From contig NZ_CANLZX010000001.1 in the NCBI RefSeq assembly GCF_947495675.1, positions 310,001 to 374,000 on the forward strand: a stretch of 64,000 nt of DNA, in the 5' to 3' direction. Under the pieces are notes generated by a model. The model saw nothing but the letters and a program-made list of their open reading frames with translations. It was not told the origin of the DNA and made no database searches. Numbering within the stretch: position 1 is the stretch's first letter; every line of letters begins with the position of its first letter. Position numbers and translations under genes: made by a program. Positions 34,671-44,439 of the stretch are shown here, in pieces. This DNA is from an uncultured Algibacter sp. Lineage in GTDB: Bacteria > Bacteroidota > Bacteroidia > Flavobacteriales > Flavobacteriaceae.

Positions 34671-35117
34671 ATGAATTCACAAAAAATATTATCAATCATA
34701 ATGGGGATTGTCGGAGTACTTTCGGCTGTATTTCTGTTCATGATTATAAGTGCCGGAGATGATGCCATTAAGGCAGGAGAGTCTGGAGGCACCGTAGACA
34801 CTTTTATGTATATTGCTTACATAGTTTTATTTTTAACACTTGCTATCGTTTTATTATTCGTTTTAAAAGGACTTTTTACTGGTGATATTAAAAAAACTTT
34901 AATGACCGTTGGTTTATTTGTAGCAATAATTGCAATCTCTTATGCGTTATCATCAGGTACAGATTTAGATTTAAAGCCTTTTACAGATAAAGGTTTAGAT
35001 ATTACTGAAGCTAAATCTAAAAATGTTGGAGCTGGTTTATATGCGTTTTATATACTTGCAGCTTTAGCAATTGGATCTATGTTGTACGGAGGAGCTAAAA
35101 AAATATTTAACAGATAA
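34671..35117 (+). CDS. Four-helix membrane protein within the exbB-exbD operon
   Basis: A 148-residue protein with four predicted helices (about 5-26, 45-66, 76-92 and 120-142) and a periplasmic-looking loop rich in aspartate and lysine (SSGTDLDLKPFTDKGLDITEAK). I do not recognise a domain. It lies 20 bases after exbB and 4 bases before the first exbD, so it is embedded in the energy-transduction operon and is likely an accessory component of that complex. Confidence 0.85.
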   Translation: MNSQKILSIIMGIVGVLSAVFLFMIISAGDDAIKAGESGGTVDTFMYIAYIVLFLTLAIVLLFVLKGLFTGDIKKTLMTVGLFVAIIAISYALSSGTDLDLKPFTDKGLDITEAKSKNVGAGLYAFYILAALAIGSMLYGGAKKIFNR

Positions 35118-35121
35118 AATT

Positions 35122-35709
35122 ATGTCAAAAAGAGCAGCACCAGAAGTAAATGCAGGCTCAATGGCCGACATTGCTTTCTTATTATTAATTTTCTTTTTAG
35201 TAACAACAACAATTGAGACTGATTCGGGAATTAATAGAAAACTTCCGCCAATGGAAGAGTCTGATGAGGATGTTATTATCAAACAAAAAAATATTTTTAC
35301 CGTATTGTTAAATGGTAAAGATCAATTACTTGTTGAAGATGAGATCATGGAACTTAAAAATCTGCGTAAAGCAGCTAGAGAGTTTTTAGATAACGGAGGA
35401 GATAAGTCTTGTGATTACTGTAGAGGTAAGAAAGACCCAACATCATCTGATAATCCAGATAAAGCGATTATTTCGCTTAAGAACGAACGTGAAACATCTT
35501 ATAAAACTTATATAGCTGTACAGAATGAATTAGTTGCAGCATATAATGAATTAAGAGATGCTAGAGCCCAATCTCTATACGGTAAATCATTTACCGAGAT
35601 GGAAGCTAATTACAAAGATGTAAATTGGCCAGGGAATAAAGAAAAGCTTAAAGAGAAGATTGATCAGATTAAAACTGATTACCCTCAAAAGCTATCAGAA
35701 GTACAATAG
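35122..35709 (+). CDS. exbD: ExbD/TolR-family protein 1
   Basis: A 195-residue protein with one N-terminal helix preceded by MSKRAAPEVNAGSMADIAFLL. This helix carries the aspartate that forms the proton path (D17), followed by a periplasmic domain. A CDYCRGKK segment near residues 95-102 offers two cysteines that could form a disulfide, which is unusual for ExbD. Start at the ATG 35122, four bases after the preceding gene. It pairs with ExbB and the second ExbD. Confidence 0.92.
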   Translation: MSKRAAPEVNAGSMADIAFLLLIFFLVTTTIETDSGINRKLPPMEESDEDVIIKQKNIFTVLLNGKDQLLVEDEIMELKNLRKAAREFLDNGGDKSCDYCRGKKDPTSSDNPDKAIISLKNERETSYKTYIAVQNELVAAYNELRDARAQSLYGKSFTEMEANYKDVNWPGNKEKLKEKIDQIKTDYPQKLSEVQ

Positions 35710-35734
35710 AGTAAAATTTAACATTTATATAAAT

Positions 35735-36211
35735 ATGTCTAAATTTAAAAAGAAAAAAGACGGAGGAATACCTGCGGTTAACACAGCAGCTTTACCTGAT
35801 ATTGTGTTTATGTTATTATTCTTCTTTATGGTAGCCACAGTAATGAGGCAAAATACTTTAATGATTGATAATAATTTGCCTTTCGCAGATCAAGTAGAGA
35901 AGCTTGATAAAAAGGATTTGGTAATGTATATATATGCAGGAAAACCAAGTTCAAACTACAAGCAATATGGTACTGAAGCAAAAATTCAATTAAATGATAA
36001 ATTTGCAGACGTTAATGAAATTGCTTCTTTTATTGCTGCAGAGCGTGCTTCAAAACGTGAAGAATTAATTCCATTTTTAACTACAGCCTTGAAGGTTGAT
36101 AGTGATGCTAATATGGGATTAATAGGTGATATTAAGCAAGAACTACGTAAAGTTAACGCACTTAAAATAAACTATACTACTAAAAAAGGTAGTGTGTTTG
36201 GAAGAAATTAA
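35735..36211 (+). CDS. exbD: ExbD/TolR-family protein 2
   Basis: A 158-residue ExbD paralogue. The basic start MSKFKKKKDGGIPAVNTAALPDIVFMLL leads into the single helix with the conserved aspartate D22, followed by a periplasmic domain. Bacteroidota often encode two ExbD paralogues next to ExbB, and this pair fits that. Start at the ATG 35735; the longer frame overlaps exbD 1. A strong terminator follows. Confidence 0.92.
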   Translation: MSKFKKKKDGGIPAVNTAALPDIVFMLLFFFMVATVMRQNTLMIDNNLPFADQVEKLDKKDLVMYIYAGKPSSNYKQYGTEAKIQLNDKFADVNEIASFIAAERASKREELIPFLTTALKVDSDANMGLIGDIKQELRKVNALKINYTTKKGSVFGRN

Positions 36212-36232
36212 CTTATACATTCTTAATTTTAT

Positions 36233-36268
36233 AAAAAAGACGTTTTGAATTTTCAAAACGTCTTTTTT
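36233..36268 (+). terminator. Terminator after the exbBD operon
   Basis: The 17-base arms AAAAAAGACGTTTTGAA (36233-36249) and TTCAAAACGTCTTTTTT (36252-36268) end in six T. Confidence 0.9.
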
Positions 36269-36311
36269 ATTTTAATACTTTTACATTTAACTATATTAAA
36301 TCAAAAATTTG

Positions 36312-37004
36312 ATGAAATATATATTTGCTACTTTATATTTTTTAACTCACATTACTATTTGTTTTGCTCAAGAAAGCAAAATCAAAGAAGTTGATTCACT
36401 ATATAAAGAAGATCAATTTTATGCTAGTGTTACTTATAATCTATTAGGAAATAAACCTAGTGCTCTTAATCAAAGCGGATTTTCATTAGGATTCCATCTA
36501 GGAATGATGAAAGATATACCTATTAATAAAAGTAGAGATATAGCAATTGGTATTGGGTTAGGTTATTCTGCTAATTCTTTTAATCAAGATTTTTTAATAA
36601 ATAAAAGCAGTGATAATAATTTTAATTATAGTATCATAGAAGATAGTGGTACATACACAAAAAACAAATTTTCAATTCATTTAATAGAAATTCCAATAGA
36701 GTTTAGATGGCGAACATCTACACCAACAGATTACAATTTTTGGCGTATTTATACAGGTTTTAAGTTTGGTTATGTACTAACTAATTCTTCAAAGTACATA
36801 GGAGATTTAGGAGACTTAAAATATACTAATATTAAAGATTTTAATAAATTTCAATATGGATTGACCTTATCTGCAGGTTACAATACTTGGAATATTTTTT
36901 TATATTATAGTTTAAACCCAATTTTTTCTCAAGATGTTAAAATAAATGATGAAAATATTGATATGAATGCTATAAAAATTGGACTTATATTCTACATTCT
37001 ATAA
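36312..37004 (+). CDS. PorT-like outer-membrane beta-barrel protein
   Basis: A 230-residue exported protein with a signal peptide (about 1-19, ITICFAQ) and barrel strands rich in glycine and aromatic residues (FSLGFHLGMMKDIPIN, DIAIGIGLGYS, WRIYTGFKFGYVL). The opening DQFYASVTYNLLGNKPS and the stretch IEIPIEFRWRTSTPTDYNFWRIY resemble flavobacterial PorT proteins, which serve the type IX secretion system. Its place behind exbD also fits. A general porin-family protein is the alternative. It converges with the next gene and overlaps it by six bases. Confidence 0.7.
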   Translation: MKYIFATLYFLTHITICFAQESKIKEVDSLYKEDQFYASVTYNLLGNKPSALNQSGFSLGFHLGMMKDIPINKSRDIAIGIGLGYSANSFNQDFLINKSSDNNFNYSIIEDSGTYTKNKFSIHLIEIPIEFRWRTSTPTDYNFWRIYTGFKFGYVLTNSSKYIGDLGDLKYTNIKDFNKFQYGLTLSAGYNTWNIFLYYSLNPIFSQDVKINDENIDMNAIKIGLIFYIL

Positions 37005-37604
37005 CCAATAAGTAACCAATATTAGCTGAGGAATAAAACCTACAAATACCCCTATTATTAATTCGATATAAGTATGCGCTTTTAAGTGAAGTCTTGAAGT
37101 AGCAATGGCACCCATTATAATTGATAATAATGCTAAGGTTCCATTTATATTAATACTAAAATGAATACTAAGCGCAATAAAAAACATAAATACTCCAGAT
37201 ATAGCAATCATATGAATACTTGCTTTAAAATTCATTATAGCAAGTAATAAACAAGCCATTGTAGATATCAGTATACCAACAAAGAAAAAATAAAGTTCGA
37301 CAGATTGAGAAGGTGTCAATATTCGTTGTAAAACAATTAAAGTAACTACACCATTAAGTATTAATGGATAAATTCGTTCTTTACAGCTTTCAAGATTAAT
37401 AGTATTAACCAATCCTATAGTTTTTAACAATAAATAAAGTAATACAGGTAAAATAATAGTTAAAATAAATAGCGAAATGATTTTTGCTTGAATAATTTCG
37501 TTAGGTATAAAACGAGGAGATTTTGAAAAGTAAAAAATAACACCTAGTAAAGGCATTAATAGAGGATGAAAAATATATGAGATACTCTTTAATAGCCTAT
37601 CCAT
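36999..37604 (-). CDS. Membrane protein downstream of rpoN, about six helices
   Basis: A 201-residue integral membrane protein starting MDRLLKSISYIFHPLLMPLLGV with about six helices. The C-terminal part GAIATSRLHLKAHTYIELIIGVFVGFIPQ resembles the PAP2 phosphatase core, in which RLHLKAH could be a remnant of the SRxxxxxH motif. The full three-motif phosphatase site is not visible, so activity is doubtful. Its ATG overlaps the rpoN stop by one base (TAATG), so it is translationally coupled to rpoN. Confidence 0.8.
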   Translation of the reverse strand: MDRLLKSISYIFHPLLMPLLGVIFYFSKSPRFIPNEIIQAKIISLFILTIILPVLLYLLLKTIGLVNTINLESCKERIYPLILNGVVTLIVLQRILTPSQSVELYFFFVGILISTMACLLLAIMNFKASIHMIAISGVFMFFIALSIHFSININGTLALLSIIMGAIATSRLHLKAHTYIELIIGVFVGFIPQLILVTYWL

Positions 37605-39064
37605 TATATTTTTTTACGTAATCGTGCAACAGGAATGTCTAGTTGCTCTCTATATTTCGCAACAGTACGCCTTGCTATAGGATATCCTTTTTCTTTTAGA
37701 ATTGTAGCTAAGTTTTCGTCAGTTAAAGGCTTTTTCTTGTTTTCTTCTTCTATAACAGTTTCTAGTATTTTTTTAATTTCTCTAGTTGAAACGTCTTCTC
37801 CTTGATCATTTTTCATAGATTCAGAAAAGAATTCTTTAATCAATTTAGTACCATAAGGAGTATCAACATATTTACTATTTGCAACTCTAGATACAGTTGA
37901 AACATCCATTTTTATCTCATCTGCTATATCTTTAAGAATCATTGGTTTTAAATTACGCTCATCACCAGTAAGAAAGTATTCTTTTTGGTAATGCATAATA
38001 GCACTCATTGTTATAAATAAAGTTTGCTGACGTTGTTTTATAGCTTCTATAAACCATTTTGCAGCATCAAGCTTTTGTTTTATAAAAATTATAGCATCTT
38101 TTTGTGATTTTGATTTATCCTTTGAGTCTTTATAGCCTTTAAGCATGTTATTGTACTCTCTTGAAACATGAAGATCAGGAGCATTTCTGCCATTAAGTGT
38201 TAACTCTAATTCACCATCAACAATTTTTATTGCAAAGTCTGGAACAATATGTTCTACTATTCTATTATTTCCAGCATAAGAGCCTCCAGGTTTAGGATTT
38301 AAGTGTTCGATTTCAGATATGGCATCTTTTAGCTGAATTTCTGTAATATCAAATTTACTAAGTAACTTTTTGTAATGCTTTTTAGTAAATTGATCAAAGG
38401 CATTGTCAATAATATCGATTGCTAATTCCGTATCAACCGTTTTTTCTTTTCTGTGTAATTGAATACTTAAACATTCTTGAAGGTTTCTAGCTCCAACACC
38501 TGCTGGGTCTAATTGATGTACTATTTTTAAAACCTTAGCGATTTGCTCTTCTGTGGTATATACACTTTGTGTAAATGCTAGGTCGTCCATAATATCGCTT
38601 AAATCACGTCTTATATAGCCGCTTTCATCAACGCTTCCAACTAGAAACTCGGCAATATCTCTTTCTTCATCAGAAAGTCTGTAAGTGTTTAATTGATTTA
38701 CTAAATGCTGTGTAAAAGAAGTACCGGCTGCATAAGGCATTGTTTTTTCCTCATCATCACTACTATAATTGTTAACTTGGGTTCTATAATCTGGAATTTC
38801 GTCGTCACTTAAATATTCATCAACATTAATATCCTCTGCGTTTATAGTTTCGTTATCATCGTAATCATCTGTTGTATTATCAAAATCAGAATCTAAGTCA
38901 TCTTTACTATCTTCTTTTCCTCCTTCTAGTGCAGGATTTTCTTCTAATTCTTGCTTTAAACGTTGCTCAAAAGCCTGTGTAGGCAACTGTATCAATTTCA
39001 TTAATTGAATTTGCTGCGGAGACAGTTTTTGAGATAATTTAAATTGTAAATATTGTTTAAGCAT
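37604..39064 (-). CDS. rpoN: RNA polymerase sigma-54 factor
   Basis: A 486-residue sigma-54. Region I is the glutamine- and leucine-rich N-terminus (LSQKLSPQQIQLMKLIQLPT). The acidic region II is rich in aspartate (about 55-105). The core-binding domain follows, and the RpoN box ARRTVAKYRE lies at 464-473. It directs transcription at -24/-12 promoters with AAA+ activators; none of those activators is encoded in this window. A full TTG-N19-TATCTTTG promoter lies before it. Confidence 0.97.
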   Translation of the reverse strand: MLKQYLQFKLSQKLSPQQIQLMKLIQLPTQAFEQRLKQELEENPALEGGKEDSKDDLDSDFDNTTDDYDDNETINAEDINVDEYLSDDEIPDYRTQVNNYSSDDEEKTMPYAAGTSFTQHLVNQLNTYRLSDEERDIAEFLVGSVDESGYIRRDLSDIMDDLAFTQSVYTTEEQIAKVLKIVHQLDPAGVGARNLQECLSIQLHRKEKTVDTELAIDIIDNAFDQFTKKHYKKLLSKFDITEIQLKDAISEIEHLNPKPGGSYAGNNRIVEHIVPDFAIKIVDGELELTLNGRNAPDLHVSREYNNMLKGYKDSKDKSKSQKDAIIFIKQKLDAAKWFIEAIKQRQQTLFITMSAIMHYQKEYFLTGDERNLKPMILKDIADEIKMDVSTVSRVANSKYVDTPYGTKLIKEFFSESMKNDQGEDVSTREIKKILETVIEEENKKKPLTDENLATILKEKGYPIARRTVAKYREQLDIPVARLRKKI

Positions 39065-39086
39065 ATTTTGATTTAAGGTTGTTACT

Positions 39087-39116
39087 CAAAGATATAAAAA
39101 GGGATTTGTTTACCAA
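39087..39116 (-). promoter_or_regulatory. Promoter of rpoN
   Basis: On the minus strand TTG (39114-39116), 19 bases, then TATCTTTG (39087-39094) match the Bacteroidota consensus fully, 22 bases before the rpoN ATG. Confidence 0.85.
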
Positions 39117-39152
39117 AGTTATACCAAGATTCACTTTTTTAAGTGAAATTTT

Positions 39153-40586
39153 CTAAAATTCTGCATTTTGAGGTGTTCGAGGAAAAGGTATTACATCCCT
39201 TATATTACTCATACCTGTGGCAAACATGACTAAACGTTCAAAACCTAAACCAAAACCAGAATGAACAGCTGTACCAAATTTGCGTAAATCAAGATACCAC
39301 CATAATTCTTCTTCTGGGATATTTATGGCAGCCATTCGTTCTCTTAAAACGTTTAAACGTTCTTCACGTTGTGCTCCTCCAACTATTTCTCCAATACCAG
39401 GAAAAAGAATATCCATAGCACGAACCGTTTTCCCATCTTCATTTAAGCGCATATAAAAGGCTTTAATGTTTGCTGGGTAATCAAATAATATTACAGGACA
39501 TTTAAAATGTTTTTCAACTAGAAAACGTTCATGTTCACTTTGTAAATCTGTTCCCCATTCATTAATTAAATATTTGAATTTTTTCTTCTTATTTGGTTTT
39601 GAGTTTCTTAAAATATCAATAGCTTCATTATAACTAACACGTTTAAAGTTGTTGTCTGTAACAAATTTTAACTTTTCAATTAAAGTCATGTCACTACGTT
39701 CTGCTTGAGGTTTTGTTTTTTCTTCATCTTGAAGCCTTTTGTCAAGAAATTCTAAATCTTCAATATTGTGATCAAGCACATGTTTTAAAACCGATTTCAT
39801 AAAGTCTTCAGCTAAATCCATGTTTCCTGCAAGATCCATAAACGCAACTTCTGGCTCAATCATCCAAAATTCTGCTAAATGACGAGAGGTATTGGAGTTT
39901 TCAGCTCTAAAAGTAGGTCCAAAAGTATAAACTTTCCCTAAAGACATGGCATAGGTTTCTGCTTCTAATTGTCCTGAAACGGTTAAGTTTGTTTCTTTTC
40001 CGAAGAAGTCTTTAGAATAATCAATTTCACCTTCATCATTTAGAGGTGGGTTTTTCGCATCAAGACTAGTTACCTTGAACATTTCACCGGCACCCTCGGC
40101 ATCACTTCCAGTTATAATAGGTGCATGCATATAATAAAAACCATTATCATTAAAGTATTTATGAATAGCAAATGATAATGCCGAACGTAAACGCATTACA
40201 GCACTAAATGTATTTGTTCTGGTTCGTAAATGTGCATTTTCACGTAAAAACTCAAAAGAGTGTTTTTTTGGTTGAATAGGATAAGTTTCAGGATCTGAGT
40301 CTCCTAAAATATTTAATTCGGTTACTTTTATTTCTACTTTTTGGCCTTTACCTTGGCTTTCAACTAACTCTCCTTTTACATGTATAGCTGCTCCAGTTGT
40401 AACCCTTTTTAAAAGCGTTTCGTCAAAGTTTTCAAAATCAACTACACATTGAATATTATTTAAAGTTGATCCATCATTTAAAGCGATAAATCGATTTGCC
40501 CTAAAAGTTCTTACCCAACCTTTAATTTCAACTTCTGTTATAATGATATCTTGCGATAACAATTCTGAAACGGTTCTTGATTGCAT
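39153..40586 (-). CDS. asnS: Asparaginyl-tRNA synthetase
   Basis: A 477-residue class II synthetase. Residues 1-115 are the OB-fold anticodon-binding domain. Motif 2 reads [25 protein letters not shown] and motif 3 [27 protein letters not shown] near the C-terminus. It charges tRNA-Asn directly. It is a single-gene unit between rpoN and an MMPL-type transporter. Confidence 0.98.
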   Translation of the reverse strand: MQSRTVSELLSQDIIITEVEIKGWVRTFRANRFIALNDGSTLNNIQCVVDFENFDETLLKRVTTGAAIHVKGELVESQGKGQKVEIKVTELNILGDSDPETYPIQPKKHSFEFLRENAHLRTRTNTFSAVMRLRSALSFAIHKYFNDNGFYYMHAPIITGSDAEGAGEMFKVTSLDAKNPPLNDEGEIDYSKDFFGKETNLTVSGQLEAETYAMSLGKVYTFGPTFRAENSNTSRHLAEFWMIEPEVAFMDLAGNMDLAEDFMKSVLKHVLDHNIEDLEFLDKRLQDEEKTKPQAERSDMTLIEKLKFVTDNNFKRVSYNEAIDILRNSKPNKKKKFKYLINEWGTDLQSEHERFLVEKHFKCPVILFDYPANIKAFYMRLNEDGKTVRAMDILFPGIGEIVGGAQREERLNVLRERMAAINIPEEELWWYLDLRKFGTAVHSGFGLGFERLVMFATGMSNIRDVIPFPRTPQNAEF

Positions 40587-40677
40587 ATATATAAAATTTA
40601 TAATGTAAATATAAAATTTTCAAATATTAAACCCAGTAGCAAAAGAGACTAAATTCTAAAATATTTTAATTCTAAAA

Positions 40678-43068
40678 TTAGACTTCAGGTTCGTCCTCTT
40701 CAGGAATAATATTAATTGAAGGTTTTCTTAAAACTTGTTTGTTTGCTATATTTCGTTCAAGAGAAAGTAATAATGATGGTAATAGTAGTAAGTTAGATAA
40801 CATAGCAAATAATAATGTGGCTGATACTAAGGCACCTAAAGCAACTGTGCCACCAAAACTAGATATTGTAAATACAGAAAAACCAAAAAACAAAACGATT
40901 GAAGTGTAAAACATACTTACGCCAGTTTCGCGTAATGCACCATAAACCGATACTTTAATTTTCCAGTTATTAGCTTGTAACTCTTGTCTGTATTTTGCTA
41001 AGAAATGTATCGTATCATCAACAGAAATACCAAAGGCAATACTAAATACCAAGATAGTTGAAGGCTTAATAGGTACTCCCAAATATCCCATTAACCCTGC
41101 TGTAACTAAAAGCGGTAGTAAGTTTGGGATAAGTGATACTATAATCATTCTTCCAGATCGGAACATATACGCCATAAATATTGCAATTAATAGTATGGCC
41201 AAGGTTAATGATATCACTAAATTTTTAACTAAATATTTTGTTCCTTTTTGGAATAATAATGCTTTCCCTGTTAAGATAACGTCATATCGTTCTTTAGGAA
41301 ATACTTTATCTATTTTAGTTTGAAGGTTTTCTTCAATACGCTCCATTTTGTCTGTACCAATATCTTTCATAAAAGTGGTAATACGAGCATATTGACCGGT
41401 ACTATCTACAAAGTTTTTAAGTAAATCGACATTAGAAGATGAGTTTTTAGCATATGATAAAATAAAACTATTTTCTTGAGAAGTTGGGAGCTGATAATAT
41501 TTAGTATTACCATTATAATAGGCTTGTTTAGAGTATTTAACTAATCCAACTACAGAAACCGGTTTTGATAGTTCTGGAGTTTCAATAATTAAATCTTCAA
41601 GTGCATCCATGCGTTTAAGGGTAGATAGTTTCATCACACCTTTTTTACGCTTTGTATCAATCATTATTTCTAATGGCATAATACCATTAAATTCGTCTTC
41701 AAAAAACCGAATATCATTAACAAAATCAGATTCTTGAGGCATATCTTCAATTAAACTACCCGATATTTTTATTTGATAAATACCAATAATACTTACCACT
41801 AGTAAAACTACAGAGGTAATGTAAATTGCAATACGTTTTTTCTTTACCATTAACTCCATCCAATTAACAAAACCACCAATCCAGCGTTTGTTAAGATGCT
41901 CTAAGTGGCGATCTTTTGGGAATGGCATAAAGCTATATATAATAGGAATTATGAGTAAACAAAGAATAAAAATAGCTAAGATGCTTAATGATGCTACAAC
42001 ACCAAATTCTTTTAAAAGTTTACTTTCTGTTAAGATAAAAGTAGCAAAACCAGAAGCCGTTGTAACATTAGTCATTAATGTGGCATTTCCAATTTTTGTA
42101 ATGACACGTTGTAAAGATTTTACTTTGTTACCATGTAACTTGACTTCATGTTGGTATTTATTAATTAAGAATATACAGTTTGGAATACCTATTACAATAA
42201 TTAATGGTGGAATTAATGCTGTTAAAACTGTTATTTCATAATTCAACAATCCAATAATTCCTAAAGTCCACATGACACCAATACAAACCACAATCATTGA
42301 TATAAAAGTGGCTCTAAATGATCTAAAAAAGAAAAAGAAAATAATTGATGTAACTAACAATGCCGCTAAAATGAAAGTGCTTATTTCATCAACTATATTT
42401 TGAGAATTTAGTGTTCTAATATAGGGCATTCCGGATATTCTAACATCTAAATTATTTTCAGCTTCAAATTTGTTTATTTGAGGTAGTAAAACATTAACAA
42501 CAAAATCTTTTCTTGCCGATGTATTTACTATAGCTTTGTTAATATAAATTGCTGTTCTTATTGTTTTTGTTTCTTTATTGAATAAGAAATTATCGTAAAA
42601 CGGATACTTTTCAAAAAGTTCGTTCTGTAAGGTTTCAATTTGAGCTATAGACACAATAGAATCTTTAATAAAAGGTTCTAATTTGAATTTTTCGTTTTCG
42701 GTATCTTTTATTAGTTTTTGAAGATCTTTAATTGAAATTACCGTTTCAACAGCTTCGCTTTTTTTGAAATTCTCCGAAAGTCTATTCCAAGCATTTAATT
42801 TTTCAACACTAAATAGTGTTGTGTCTTTCACACCAAGAACAATAAGGTTTCCTTCTTCTCCAAAGGTGTTTAAGAAATTATTATAAGTAATATTTACCTC
42901 ATGGTCATCTGGTAATAAATTAGCTTCAGTATAAGTAAATCGCATGTTTTCCCATTTCTGAGCAAAAAGAAATGTAGCAATTACTATACCTATAAGAATT
43001 GCGATTTTATTTCGTAAAATCAATCTTGCGGTTACGTCCCAGAAATCTTTTGTAAAAAGTTTAAGCAT
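40678..43068 (-). CDS. MMPL/Patched-type RND transporter
   Basis: A 796-residue membrane protein with two copies of a periplasmic domain plus six-helix bundle. The first bundle has LIPPLIIVIGIPNCIFLINKY and the second FSIAFGISVDDTIHFLAKYRQEL, with the paired aspartates typical of sterol-sensing/MMPL exporters. These move lipids, hopanoids or other hydrophobic molecules. No adaptor or outer-membrane channel gene is next to it, unlike the efflux operon at 7172-13864. A TACCTTTG -7 box (43088-43095) lies 19 bases before the ATG. Confidence 0.92.
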   Translation of the reverse strand: MLKLFTKDFWDVTARLILRNKIAILIGIVIATFLFAQKWENMRFTYTEANLLPDDHEVNITYNNFLNTFGEEGNLIVLGVKDTTLFSVEKLNAWNRLSENFKKSEAVETVISIKDLQKLIKDTENEKFKLEPFIKDSIVSIAQIETLQNELFEKYPFYDNFLFNKETKTIRTAIYINKAIVNTSARKDFVVNVLLPQINKFEAENNLDVRISGMPYIRTLNSQNIVDEISTFILAALLVTSIIFFFFFRSFRATFISMIVVCIGVMWTLGIIGLLNYEITVLTALIPPLIIVIGIPNCIFLINKYQHEVKLHGNKVKSLQRVITKIGNATLMTNVTTASGFATFILTESKLLKEFGVVASLSILAIFILCLLIIPIIYSFMPFPKDRHLEHLNKRWIGGFVNWMELMVKKKRIAIYITSVVLLVVSIIGIYQIKISGSLIEDMPQESDFVNDIRFFEDEFNGIMPLEIMIDTKRKKGVMKLSTLKRMDALEDLIIETPELSKPVSVVGLVKYSKQAYYNGNTKYYQLPTSQENSFILSYAKNSSSNVDLLKNFVDSTGQYARITTFMKDIGTDKMERIEENLQTKIDKVFPKERYDVILTGKALLFQKGTKYLVKNLVISLTLAILLIAIFMAYMFRSGRMIIVSLIPNLLPLLVTAGLMGYLGVPIKPSTILVFSIAFGISVDDTIHFLAKYRQELQANNWKIKVSVYGALRETGVSMFYTSIVLFFGFSVFTISSFGGTVALGALVSATLLFAMLSNLLLLPSLLLSLERNIANKQVLRKPSINIIPEEDEPEV

Positions 43069-43115
43069 GCATTATTTAAAAGATGGGCAAAGGTAGAAAA
43101 AACAAGTATAATTAC

Positions 43116-44378
43116 TCATAATGAGACGTTAAATGTAAACTTAAATGCAACATTATCACCAAAGTCAGGTAAATGATAAGCTCCATAGCGATAGGTAAAA
43201 CTAACCCCAAAACCAAATAGTAGTTTATTTAGTTCAAAACCAGATTCTGTATAACCACTTTTTAAGGAGCCAAAATTAATGTTTTGATGCTTTTCAGGAT
43301 GCCTCATGTCACCAATGGCATACCGTGTTATTAAAACCATTTGAGGCTTGTAACGTTTAGATACATTAAAAGGTTTTAAAAAATACTTCCATTGAAATGT
43401 TGCAAACTTATCAGAGAAGAACTCATTAAAATACATGGTTTCAAAACTATTTAATCCAGCCACAGAAAAACGTTGCAATATTGTTTCTTTGTTAATATTA
43501 TTTGGATATGCATGGTATAAGTGGGTTAATGGTGTGTTACCATTAGCAATACCAGATACTAATGTGATTTCAGAATGTGAACCATTTTCTTCTCCTATTT
43601 TATAAAGTGTTCTAAAGTCAAATTTTGAAAACCCAAAATTACTCCCAAAAACATTTTTAAAACTTTTAGTGTATTGAAGTGTAAAAATAGGATAGTCATT
43701 TTTAGTATCTTTTTTTGAGGTTTTTAAAGTATTAAACGGGCTCCACTGTAAACCTAATTTAGCTGTACTTAAATGAAAAGAATTAATAGGAGAGTTGTTT
43801 AATAAGAAGCTATAATTATAAGTTGGGTTTATATTACTAACTGCAAACTCAGTTTCAGATAATAGATTAGTAGTGATGTTATGCTCTAAATTTATAGCTT
43901 TTGTAATGTGCTTATGAAATAAATTAATATTAAGTAAACGAGGTTCAAAGAACTGAAAAAACCTTTTGTCTGTCAGGAATTTTGTACTACCTGTTTCTTG
44001 TAAATCATCGGTATAGGATAAATTTAACCAAGTATTAGTTTTTTCTGCCAATCTTATACCACCACCAATACTGTATTTAAATCGATGGTCTCTAAAGCCA
44101 TATACTATATACGAGTTAAGTCTGTATTTTTTGGAAAAAGCATCATTAGTTAGACCACCAATGCCGGTTCTTACGCCTTCATATTGATTGTATTTTATTA
44201 AATATCTTAAATCTGCATTAAAATATTTAAAAGGTAAAAAGCCGTTACCTAGACTTTTTAATAGTGCTTTTTTTTTAATGGAGTCCTGTGAAGGTTCTAA
44301 ATATTTTCTATTGAAAGATTGGGCTTGCATCAATGTTGTGCAAATAATAAAAATGAAAATAGAATAATGCTTTAACAT
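43116..44378 (-). CDS. Outer-membrane barrel protein resembling the C-terminal part of DUF5686
   Basis: A 420-residue exported protein with a signal peptide ending LMQAQ (about residue 19). It begins with KALLKSLGNGFLPFKYFNADLRYLIKYNQYEGVRTGIGG and ends with GYTESGFELNKLLFGFGVSFTYRYGAYHLPDFGDNVAFKF, both very like the barrel of DUF5686 proteins. The usual N-terminal CarboxypepD_reg-like domain and about 400 residues are missing, so this is a short or barrel-only form. I see no frameshift or remnant upstream, where the frr terminator sits. Function unknown. Confidence 0.75.
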   Translation of the reverse strand: MLKHYSIFIFIICTTLMQAQSFNRKYLEPSQDSIKKKALLKSLGNGFLPFKYFNADLRYLIKYNQYEGVRTGIGGLTNDAFSKKYRLNSYIVYGFRDHRFKYSIGGGIRLAEKTNTWLNLSYTDDLQETGSTKFLTDKRFFQFFEPRLLNINLFHKHITKAINLEHNITTNLLSETEFAVSNINPTYNYSFLLNNSPINSFHLSTAKLGLQWSPFNTLKTSKKDTKNDYPIFTLQYTKSFKNVFGSNFGFSKFDFRTLYKIGEENGSHSEITLVSGIANGNTPLTHLYHAYPNNINKETILQRFSVAGLNSFETMYFNEFFSDKFATFQWKYFLKPFNVSKRYKPQMVLITRYAIGDMRHPEKHQNINFGSLKSGYTESGFELNKLLFGFGVSFTYRYGAYHLPDFGDNVAFKFTFNVSL

Positions 44379-44409
44379 TTATAAAGTACCCTAAAAACTT
44401 GAAATTTAT

Positions 44410-44431
44410 AAAAAAAGCGACTAAAAGTCGC
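44410..44431 (-). terminator. Terminator after frr
   Basis: On the minus strand GCGACT-TTT-AGTCGC (44417-44431) is followed by seven T, 9 bases after the frr stop. Confidence 0.85.
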
Positions 44432-44439
44432 CTTTAAAA

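Noticed and set aside
37060..37110. PAP2 phosphatase function for the membrane protein after rpoN
   Set aside because: Only a weak RLHLKAH stretch is seen and the other two phosphatase motifs are missing, so only a membrane protein is called.
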